DNA of 5,001 nucleotides, taken from positions 1 to 5,001 of the forward strand of contig CADCPG010000027.1 in NCBI GenBank assembly GCA_902803255.1, given 5' to 3'. Position numbers and translations under genes: made by a program. Shown piece by piece: positions 1-5,001 of this stretch. This stretch comes from an uncultured Ruminococcus sp. GTDB taxonomy: Bacteria > Bacillota > Clostridia > Oscillospirales > CAG-272. Numbering within the stretch: position 1 is the first letter of the stretch; each line of letters begins with the position of its first letter. The notes beneath the pieces were generated by a model, which did not search any database, had not been told where the DNA came from, and saw nothing but the letters and a program-made list of their open reading frames with translations.

Positions 1-723
1 ACCGGTAATATGCTGAAGCTCATCGCGATCGTCGCGATGACCGTCGATCACCTGACATGGGCTCTCTTTCCGGGAACTCAGGCGGTGTGGTACGTCGTTG
101 CCCTGCATATCATCGGCCGGCTGACGGCACCCATAATGTGGTTCTTCATCGCCGAGGGCTGCCACTACACTCACGACAGAAAGAAATACGCCGTAAGGCT
201 CTTCATATTCGCCGTCATCTCGCATTTCGCGTACGATTTCGCCTTCGGGATACCATTTCTTCCCCTCTCCACCGGCGTATTCAATCAGACGAGCGTCATG
301 TGGTCGCTCGCCTGGGCGGCCGTGCTGATCTTCATCTGCCGGCGCGACGGCATCCCGCAGTGGGGAAAGATACTGGCGACGGTCCTGATCTGCGTTATAT
401 CGTTCCCGTCGGACTGGTCGAGCATCGCGGTGATGTGCCCCCTCTTCCTGTACGCGCACAGGGGGAATTTCAAGCGCCAGGCCGCCGACATCGTCATCTG
501 GACCTTCATATACGCGGCAGTGTATTTCATATTTCTCGACAAACTCTACGGGGCGCTGCAGATGTTCACCTTCCTGTCGCTCCCTGTCCTCGCGGCATAT
601 AACGGGGAGCGCGGGAAACTGACCGGAATGAAGTGGTTCTACTACATATACTACCCCGCCCACCTCGTCGTCATCGGGATCGTACGGATCGCGCTTCACG
701 GGGATATCCCGATAATCTTCTGA
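1..723 (+). CDS. TraX-family polytopic membrane protein (5' end probably outside window)
   Basis: TraX-family integral membrane protein. The namesake F-plasmid TraX N-acetylates pilin; chromosomal homologues in Firmicutes have no settled role and are thought to be acyltransferase-like. Numbering from the ATG at position 10, the family hallmarks are visible: LKLIAIVAMTVDH at residues 2-14, the GRLTAPIMWFFIAEG block at 36-50, an R-x6-SH motif near 63-72, a YNGERG motif at 197-202 and WFYYIYYPAHL at 209-219. About seven or eight hydrophobic spans fill the 237 residues, which is close to full family length. The reading frame is open from base 1 (Thr-Gly-Asn before the Met), and family members usually carry a few residues such as 'L-T-G-N' before this block. 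I therefore think the true start is upstream and the Met at 10 is internal. No tra or conjugation genes lie nearby, so a pilus role is unsupported. The family call is firm; the function is unknown. Confidence 0.88.
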   Translation, partial: TGNMLKLIAIVAMTVDHLTWALFPGTQAVWYVVALHIIGRLTAPIMWFFIAEGCHYTHDRKKYAVRLFIFAVISHFAYDFAFGIPFLPLSTGVFNQTSVMWSLAWAAVLIFICRRDGIPQWGKILATVLICVISFPSDWSSIAVMCPLFLYAHRGNFKRQAADIVIWTFIYAAVYFIFLDKLYGALQMFTFLSLPVLAAYNGERGKLTGMKWFYYIYYPAHLVVIGIVRIALHGDIPIIF

Positions 724-891
724 CGGGCGGAAAGCGGAAACAGATACGTTCCGCCGTGCTGAAAACAACGTTACGTATACACAAACACAACTCGCCGCAT
801 AAGTTCCCCGCGCAGCGGACGTACGCAGCGGCGGAAGAAAGCCGGAGCCGGAACACACCGGATAACGGCGGCAAAGACAGGAGATGGCTAT
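724..891 (+). other. Intergenic gap between TraX-like gene and ABC operon
   Basis: This stretch of 168 nt holds no credible gene. Just after the TraX stop, GGCGGAA (726-732) can pair with TTCCGCC (749-755), with an alternative inner stem GCGGAA (734-739) with TTCCGC (749-754). Neither is followed by a T tract, so a factor-independent terminator is not supported. A TATACA box at 776-781 resembles a -10 element but has no recognisable -35 at the right distance. A promoter for the transporter genes would be expected here, but I cannot place it. Confidence 0.5.
879..884 (+). promoter_or_regulatory. Ribosome binding site for ABC ATPase
   Basis: AGGAGA lies 7 nt before the ATG at 892. It fixes this Met as the start of the ATPase; the family's N-terminal strand follows directly. 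Confidence 0.8.
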
Positions 892-1776
892 ATGGCAGAA
901 GTTTTACTCGAAACACGCGGGCTGTCGAAGCATTACCGCAGCACCGCGGCAAACGACGCGATCAGCATAAAGATCGAGCGGGGCGAGATCGTCGGATTCA
1001 TCGGGCAGAACGGGAGCGGCAAGACCACGCTCATACGGCTGCTGACGGGACTCGCAAAGCCGACGTCCGGCACCTTTTCGATGTCCGACAGCGAAGGGCG
1101 CACGAGGATCGGGGCGGTCGTCGAGGCCCCCGGACTCTTCAAGTGGATGACGGGCAGCGAAAACCTGCGCTACCAGGCGCTGATGTGCGGGCGTGAAAAG
1201 GCCGACATAAACGAGATGCTGACACAGGTCGGCCTCGATCCCGGCGACCGGAAAAAGGTAAAGAACTACTCGCTCGGCATGCGCCAGCGGCTGGCGATAG
1301 CCGTCGCTCTGATATCCGACCCGGATTTCCTGATCCTCGACGAACCGACGAACGGCCTCGACCCCCAGGGGATCGTCGACCTGCGCGTGTTCCTCCGGAA
1401 ACTGGCTGCCGAACGCGGTGTGACGCTGCTGATATCGTCGCACATACTGTCGGAGCTTTCGCAGCTCGCGACGCGGTTTCTGATCATCGACCGCGGAAGG
1501 ATCGTCGAATCTCTTACGCGCGAAGAGCTTCAGGCAAAGGAAACGCGCCACATCTCGTTCGCCTGCGCGGCCGACCCCTCCGCGGCGCTCGAACGTCTCG
1601 CCGCCGCAGGATGCATCGCCGGTCATACATATGAGAACGGGCTCTACGTCCTGCGCGGCCCTTCGGATTACCCGAAGATCCTCCGCGAGCTCTCGGAACT
1701 TCCGGTGACCTGGCTGGGGGCCGGCGAGGAGACGCTCGAGTCATATTTCGTAAAGCTTGTGGGAGGCGCGGAATGA
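892..1776 (+). CDS. ABC transporter ATP-binding protein, ABC-2/BcrA-like
   Basis: Cytoplasmic ATPase subunit that powers an ABC-2 type exporter. All nucleotide-binding motifs are present in order: Walker A GQNGSGKTT at residues 38-46, signature YSLGMRQRL at 126-134, Walker B FLILDEP at 146-152 with catalytic Glu151, D-loop GLDP at 155-158 and switch His184 in SSHIL. At the Q-loop position the sequence reads VVEAPG (76-81), Glu rather than Gln, as is common in BcrA-like ATPases. Residues from about 218 to 294 form the small accessory domain ending in LESYFVKLVGG, typical of the drug and bacteriocin self-protection ATPases. The length (294 aa) is normal for the family. The stop codon overlaps the permease start (ATGA at 1773-1776), so the two are translationally coupled. 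The substrate cannot be read from sequence: antimicrobial peptide or drug efflux, lipid export and bacteriocin immunity are all possible. No two-component system or lantibiotic gene is in the window. Confidence 0.96.
   Translation: MAEVLLETRGLSKHYRSTAANDAISIKIERGEIVGFIGQNGSGKTTLIRLLTGLAKPTSGTFSMSDSEGRTRIGAVVEAPGLFKWMTGSENLRYQALMCGREKADINEMLTQVGLDPGDRKKVKNYSLGMRQRLAIAVALISDPDFLILDEPTNGLDPQGIVDLRVFLRKLAAERGVTLLISSHILSELSQLATRFLIIDRGRIVESLTREELQAKETRHISFACAADPSAALERLAAAGCIAGHTYENGLYVLRGPSDYPKILRELSELPVTWLGAGEETLESYFVKLVGGAE
1761..1766 (+). promoter_or_regulatory. Ribosome binding site for ABC permease, inside ATPase gene
   Basis: GGGAGG lies 6 nt before the ATG at 1773, within the last codons of the ATPase gene. 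Together with the ATGA overlap it supports coupled translation of the two subunits. Confidence 0.75.
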
Positions 1777-2600
1777 AAGACCTGTTAAAAGCCGACTTTT
1801 ACTGCCTCTCCAGATGGAGGACGGCATACATCATGCTCATCGCCGCCGCGGCTTCGGGGATATTCATCCCGATGCTGCTTCTCGGCGTCATAAAAGCCGC
1901 CGAAGCTATGCTGTCGCAGGCGGACAGCCTGAACATCCCCGGTATGGAGGGCATGTATCCGATGATCACCGGCGCGCTCGAGAACCTGAACGCCGACACC
2001 GTCTTCGTACAGCTCTCTCCCCTCTCCGAAAGCTTCGGACTCGCGATCACGGCTGCCGCCGCGTTCTATATCGCGCAGCAGTTCTCGGGCGGGATCATAC
2101 GCAACAAGATCATCGACGGCAAAAAGAGGACCCTCATATATCTCTCGCTCCAGGCGGGAGCCTCGGTCTTCTCGGTCGCCGGTATGGCCGTGACGCTGCT
2201 CGCGACGCTCGCCGGCTGCCGGCTGTTCTTCGGCGAATTCACATATGCCTTCGGGGACATCGCGTATATCTTCGGCGTCAGCGCCGGAGTGTATCTCGCG
2301 TATTCCGGCATCGCGGCCGCCGCGGCGTTCATCACTCAGTCTTCGGTGATCTCGGTAATAATCTCGATCGTCATGCCGGTCGCCGTCTATTCGGTGATCT
2401 CGATGCTCGCGGGCATGATGCTCTCGGTCCCCGATTCGCTGTTCAATATCCTGGCCGTATCCCCGACGATGCAGTCGCTGCTCGTCGGAGGGATAAGGAC
2501 TCCGGGCTTCCTGCTTTGCAGCATCGGCTTCGACGTCATGTGGCTCGCCGTTTCCGTCCTTATCGGCTGCACTGTCTTCACCCGCAAAGACGTGAAATGA
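1773..2600 (+). CDS. ABC-2 type transporter permease
   Basis: Membrane subunit that pairs with the ATPase encoded immediately upstream. The 275-residue protein has about six hydrophobic spans, roughly at residues 17-40, 86-103, 128-150, 162-185, 189-216 and 245-268, matching the one-half-transporter layout of ABC-2 permeases, which then dimerise. Between spans two and three it has GGIIRNKIIDGKKRTLIYLS (106-125), the cytoplasmic coupling segment seen in BcrB-like permeases, where 'IRNK-I-G-R--IYLS' is the recurring pattern. A soluble loop of about 45 residues (about 41-85) between spans one and two probably faces outside and may take part in substrate recognition. The start is set by the ATGA overlap and GGGAGG site; the N-terminal MKDLLKADFY is typical of the family. 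No frameshift or truncation is seen. The substrate is unknown. A second permease gene, found in some BcrABC-type loci, is absent here. Confidence 0.92.
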   Translation: MKDLLKADFYCLSRWRTAYIMLIAAAASGIFIPMLLLGVIKAAEAMLSQADSLNIPGMEGMYPMITGALENLNADTVFVQLSPLSESFGLAITAAAAFYIAQQFSGGIIRNKIIDGKKRTLIYLSLQAGASVFSVAGMAVTLLATLAGCRLFFGEFTYAFGDIAYIFGVSAGVYLAYSGIAAAAAFITQSSVISVIISIVMPVAVYSVISMLAGMMLSVPDSLFNILAVSPTMQSLLVGGIRTPGFLLCSIGFDVMWLAVSVLIGCTVFTRKDVK

Positions 2601-2642
2601 CCCGCGGCGGCGGTACGGCGGTCATTCACTGACATACAGGGC

Positions 2643-2660
2643 CGGCCCGTCGCCGGGCCG
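2643..2660 (+). other. GC-rich hairpin in gap before barrel gene
   Basis: A perfect 7-bp stem, CGGCCCG (2643-2649) with CGGGCCG (2654-2660), closes a TCGC tetraloop. It overlaps a 10-bp palindrome, GGGCCGGCCC (2639-2648). No T run follows, so this is not a canonical intrinsic terminator. It lies 43 nt after the permease stop and ends 15 nt before the next ribosome binding site. It could be a weak or partial terminator, an mRNA stability element, or no more than GC-rich chance structure. Confidence 0.45.
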
Positions 2661-2675
2661 CCTCACACAGCCCGC

Positions 2676-2683
2676 AAAGGAGG
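2676..2683 (+). promoter_or_regulatory. Strong ribosome binding site for barrel protein
   Basis: AAAGGAGG, an almost ideal Shine-Dalgarno, lies 5 nt before the ATG at 2689 and decides that start. Confidence 0.88.
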
Positions 2684-2688
2684 CTTCC

Positions 2689-3975
2689 ATGGAAACCAAA
2701 GTGATCTTCAGATACCCGCTCGGGAATCCGAAACGCAAATACAGACAGGACAGGCTCATCATATCCACCTTCAACGCAAACATGTCGAACCTGCGGCGGG
2801 GGCTCGAGCACTGCCGGGAACTCGGATTCAACACCGTCGAGTTCGCCTGGGTAAAGCCCGATGACTCGCTGCGCTGCATAACCGCGTGCGAGGAAGTCGG
2901 GATCGACGGCATCTTCCAGAACTGGGACGTCTACGGCGGATTCCAGGAGACGAGGGGCGGAGCCCCGATCGACGGGGAAAAGCTCGCAGCGTATGTCGGA
3001 TTCACGCGGAAATTCCGTCATTTCGCCGGATACTACGTCTGGGACGAGCCGCTGTCGACCGAAAAGATCCGCGACGCCGCGTCACAGGTGGCGGCGATCG
3101 AGAACGCCGACCCCGGGAGGCTTCCCTTCACCGTCGCGATCCCCAGCTACAACCGGTCCAAGACCTGGAAGAACGGGCTGTTCGAAGGATATCTGAGAGA
3201 ATACACCGAGACGATATCGCCGGCGGTGCTGTCGCTCGACTTCTACCCCTTCTGGAACAAAAAGGAGGTCACTCCCGAGGCACAGCTCGACGGAAGCGAG
3301 CTCTTCCTCGACATCGGCCTTTTGCGTGAACTCTCACTGGAACACGGCATACCGATGTGGTTCTACTTCCAGACGCAGGACGACCCCGGAAAATACATAT
3401 ACAGGAAGCTCACCCCCGCTCAGGTGCGAGTACAGCAGTACAACGCCCTGATGTACGGGGCCGTCGGACTGCAGAATTACAACGTCTACAACGGAGCGCT
3501 GACGTCAGACGGCAGCCGCGGTCCTCTCTTCTTCTCAACGAAGGAGCTCAACAGCCGCTCGTACCAGCTCGGAAAGACGCTGACCGCCCTCCGAAGCGAA
3601 GCCGTCTTCCATTCGCCCGAACTCCTGCGCGGACGGGCCGAATTCGACCGTTTCCGCCGGCCGCTGTCGGACAGCGGGATCCTGGCGGACGGCGAGCTCC
3701 CCTTCAGGATCTCGGCAGGAGAATTCTCAGACTCCGAAGGCAACAGATATCTGTTCGTCCTCAACCGCGACTACGAACTCGCCGCCGGCTTCGGGCTGGC
3801 TCTGAAGAAGAACTTCAGAGTTTACGAGGTAAGTAAAGAGGACGGCATGCAGCGCGTGCTGAACGACGGCACGGACATGCTGCGGCTCTCGCTTCAGCCG
3901 GGCGACGCCGTGCTGCTGCGCTTCCAGGACGCCGCGGAACAGCCGTTCCTCATCGATTACGTGCTGAAAAAATGA
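2689..3975 (+). CDS. Putative glycoside-hydrolase-like TIM-barrel protein, cytoplasmic
   Basis: I do not recognise a named family, but the 428-residue protein reads as a (beta/alpha)8 barrel followed by a small beta domain, as in many glycosidases. Likely barrel strands: LIISTFN (23-29), NTVEFAWV (48-55), IDGIFQNW (72-79), FAGYYVWDEP (112-121), PFTVAIP (146-152), VLSLDFYPF (180-188), PMWFYFQTQ (222-230) and YGAVGLQNYNVY (256-267). The strand-4 motif YYVWDEP places Glu120 where clan-A glycosidases carry the acid/base Glu; Asp184 in DFYP is a second candidate. Strand 7 ends in Gln, not the expected nucleophile Glu. Residues from about 335 to 412 (YLFVLNRDYE, then LQPGDAVLLRF) resemble the C-terminal beta-sandwich of glycosidases. 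There is no signal peptide or membrane span, so it should act in the cytosol on an imported or internal substrate. The strong Shine-Dalgarno fixes the start. A fold-level call is reasonable; activity and substrate are unknown, and a non-catalytic sugar-binding role is possible. Confidence 0.6.
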   Translation: METKVIFRYPLGNPKRKYRQDRLIISTFNANMSNLRRGLEHCRELGFNTVEFAWVKPDDSLRCITACEEVGIDGIFQNWDVYGGFQETRGGAPIDGEKLAAYVGFTRKFRHFAGYYVWDEPLSTEKIRDAASQVAAIENADPGRLPFTVAIPSYNRSKTWKNGLFEGYLREYTETISPAVLSLDFYPFWNKKEVTPEAQLDGSELFLDIGLLRELSLEHGIPMWFYFQTQDDPGKYIYRKLTPAQVRVQQYNALMYGAVGLQNYNVYNGALTSDGSRGPLFFSTKELNSRSYQLGKTLTALRSEAVFHSPELLRGRAEFDRFRRPLSDSGILADGELPFRISAGEFSDSEGNRYLFVLNRDYELAAGFGLALKKNFRVYEVSKEDGMQRVLNDGTDMLRLSLQPGDAVLLRFQDAAEQPFLIDYVLKK

Positions 3976-4012
3976 CCCGCCGCCCGCCGGGGCGAAAAAC
4001 TTCACGGAAAGC

Positions 4013-4018
4013 GGAAGG
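4013..4018 (+). promoter_or_regulatory. Probable ribosome binding site for alpha/beta hydrolase
   Basis: GGAAGG lies 11 nt before the ATG at 4030, a longer spacing and weaker match than at the upstream genes. It is the best site available, and the hydrophobic N-terminus begins directly at this Met. Confidence 0.5.
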
Positions 4019-4029
4019 CAAACCAAAGA

Positions 4030-5001
4030 ATGACTGCGCTATATATCATCGCCGCGGCTCTGACTCTGTTCGTCATCGTCCCCGGGATAATAACGGCCGT
4101 ACTGTACGAGAGATTCTTTTCAAAGAGATTCGTCACTCCGGAATACCGCGCCCTCGATCCCGCGGAATACCCGCGGCTGCGGATGGCCCCGCATGAGTTC
4201 CGCTCTGCCGGGGGCGATCTGCTGAAGGCTTGCTACTTCACCGCGGAGGGCGTCGAACCGGCAGCGACGGTCGTGATGTCGCACGGCTTCGGCGGCGGAG
4301 GATACAACTGCTATCTCGATGTCATCGAGTACTTCGCCGGGGCCGGCTTTGCCGTATTCGCCTTCGACGGCACAGGAAACGACGGGAGCGAAGGCAGGGG
4401 AGTGGGCGGACTGCCCCAGGGGCTGTCGGACCTCGACAGGGCGATCGGCTATGTCGAGAGCGCCGGCGGTATACCGAAGCTTCCCGTAGTGGTGTGGGGC
4501 CACAGCTGGGGCGGATACTGCGCGGCGGCGGTCTTAAGATTCCGTCCCGAAGTCAGAGCCGCGGCGTCATTCGCGGGATTCGACAGGACTTCCGACCTGA
4601 TAAGGGCGAAGGGCGAGGGCATCATCGGCAGGTGGATCAGCGTCATCATGCCTTATGTCAAGGTATACGAAAAACTGAAATACGGAAAATACGGCGGAGT
4701 GACCGTCTCGGACGTGCTGACGTCGGTAAAAACGCCGGTGTTCTTCGCCCATGGCGAGAAGGACACCGTGATCCCGGCCGGATACGGCTACAGTCTGTGG
4801 GAGAAGAAGTTCGGCGGCGACCCGAGGTTCACCTTCGTCATGCGCGAAGGCTACGCGCACAACAACATATACTACTCAGAACACGCGCTCGCGTACGTCA
4901 ACGACTACAACGCGGAATTCGACAGGTGGACCCGGAGACTCGACTACAACGCGGAGGCGAAGGAGAACGCCGGGAGATTCGCGAAGGACAGGTCGGAATA
5001 C
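4030..5001 (+). CDS. Membrane-anchored alpha/beta hydrolase (3' end cut by window)
   Basis: Serine hydrolase of the alpha/beta fold (Hydrolase_4 / S33-like group), open for 324 codons to the window edge with no stop reached. The triad is complete: nucleophile Ser159 in the GHSWGG elbow (157-162), acid Asp245 in HGEKDTVIP (241-249) and base His277 in GYAHNN (275-280). The oxyanion-side SHGFGG motif lies at 84-89 and the strand-4 turn FDGTGN at 112-117. Residues 3-26 form one hydrophobic span. Positive charges follow it (Arg28, Lys32, Arg33) and none precede it, so by the positive-inside rule the catalytic domain would face the cytosol. A cleaved signal peptide seems unlikely, because no n-region charge or clear cleavage site is visible. 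The domain is essentially complete by residue 290, so only a short tail should be missing. It starts 54 nt after the barrel gene and is probably co-transcribed with it. Esterase, lipase or thioesterase activity cannot be told apart here. Confidence 0.9.
   Translation, partial: MTALYIIAAALTLFVIVPGIITAVLYERFFSKRFVTPEYRALDPAEYPRLRMAPHEFRSAGGDLLKACYFTAEGVEPAATVVMSHGFGGGGYNCYLDVIEYFAGAGFAVFAFDGTGNDGSEGRGVGGLPQGLSDLDRAIGYVESAGGIPKLPVVVWGHSWGGYCAAAVLRFRPEVRAAASFAGFDRTSDLIRAKGEGIIGRWISVIMPYVKVYEKLKYGKYGGVTVSDVLTSVKTPVFFAHGEKDTVIPAGYGYSLWEKKFGGDPRFTFVMREGYAHNNIYYSEHALAYVNDYNAEFDRWTRRLDYNAEAKENAGRFAKDRSEY
4902..4955 (+). repeat. 15-nt direct repeat, in frame, inside hydrolase gene
   Basis: CGACTACAACGCGGA occurs exactly at 4902-4916 and again at 4941-4955, 39 nt (13 codons) apart and in frame. 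It encodes Asp-Tyr-Asn-Ala-Glu twice, at residues 292-296 and 305-309. The bases between the copies match only weakly in the next 24 nt unit (10 of 24 positions), so it is either an old short duplication or coincidence. Confidence 0.6.

Noticed and set aside
726..755. Possible terminator after the TraX-like gene
   Set aside because: The GGCGGAA/TTCCGCC pairing has a 16-nt loop and no T tract follows, so it does not meet the pattern of an intrinsic terminator.
776..781. TATACA as a -10 promoter box for the transporter genes
   Set aside because: There is no -35-like hexamer about 17 nt upstream (GCCGTG at that place), so a promoter call would be guesswork.
633..1196. Plus-strand open frame spanning the TraX end, the gap and the ATPase start
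   Set aside because: It overlaps two real genes out of frame, has an Arg-rich low-information translation, and no ribosome binding site or recognisable domain.
904..1626. Long open frame on the minus strand (240 codons) opposite the ABC ATPase
   Set aside because: It lies wholly antisense to an unmistakable ATPase gene. Its Arg-, Val- and Asp-rich translation is what codon bias in GC-rich DNA gives in the complementary frame, and it shows no domain.
1757..2632. Open frame of 291 codons on the plus strand overlapping the permease
   Set aside because: The translation is dominated by Arg and His with no hydrophobic spans or motifs. It is an out-of-frame shadow of the permease, whose own frame has clear membrane segments.
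3981..3994. Short hairpin CGCCC/GGGCG just after the barrel gene stop
   Set aside because: The stem is only 5 bp with a GCCG loop, and it is followed by A residues rather than T on the plus strand. On the minus strand the nearby T run (from the A tract at 3967-3972) is too far from the stem.
728..4016. Shared 12-nt CGGAAAGCGGAA at 728-739 and 4005-4016, each in an intergenic gap
   Set aside because: One such 12-nt match is expected by chance in a window this size, more so in purine-rich GC-rich DNA, and there is no further similarity around it.

Overview
The window is a compact chromosomal stretch with five protein-coding genes, all on the + strand. GC content is high (about 60% by eye). Shine-Dalgarno sites are strong (AGGAGA, GGGAGG, AAAGGAGG), Ile ATA and Arg AGG codons are fairly common, and the gene families are those common in gut Clostridia. 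This suggests a high-GC Firmicute (Clostridia, perhaps Oscillospiraceae-like). That assignment is an inference; there is no marker gene to fix it.

Layout: (a) 1-723, a TraX-family polytopic membrane protein whose real start probably lies left of the window; (b) 724-891, a non-coding gap of 168 nt ending in a clear ribosome binding site; (c) 892-1776 and 1773-2600, a translationally coupled ABC-2 exporter pair (ATPase then permease, ATGA overlap), the classic two-gene BcrA/BcrB-like arrangement; (d) 2601-2688, a gap of 88 nt with a GC-rich hairpin and a near-perfect Shine-Dalgarno; (e) 2689-3975, a cytoplasmic protein that reads as a glycoside-hydrolase-like (beta/alpha)8 barrel plus a C-terminal beta domain; (f) 4030 to the right edge, an alpha/beta hydrolase with an N-terminal membrane anchor and a complete Ser-Asp-His triad, cut by the window edge before its stop codon.

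How they fit together: the ATPase and permease almost certainly form one transporter. The barrel protein and the hydrolase are close enough (54 nt) to be co-transcribed and might act together on a modified sugar or glycoside, but no transporter, regulator or other sugar gene in the window supports that. TraX is separated from the transporter by a gap that could hold a promoter, although none is convincing by eye. I see no RNA genes, CRISPR, insertion sequences or attachment sites. Nothing here amounts to a clear undescribed system. The most interesting item is the barrel protein, whose predicted active site keeps one candidate acidic residue pair but lacks a Glu where the usual clan-A nucleophile would be expected.
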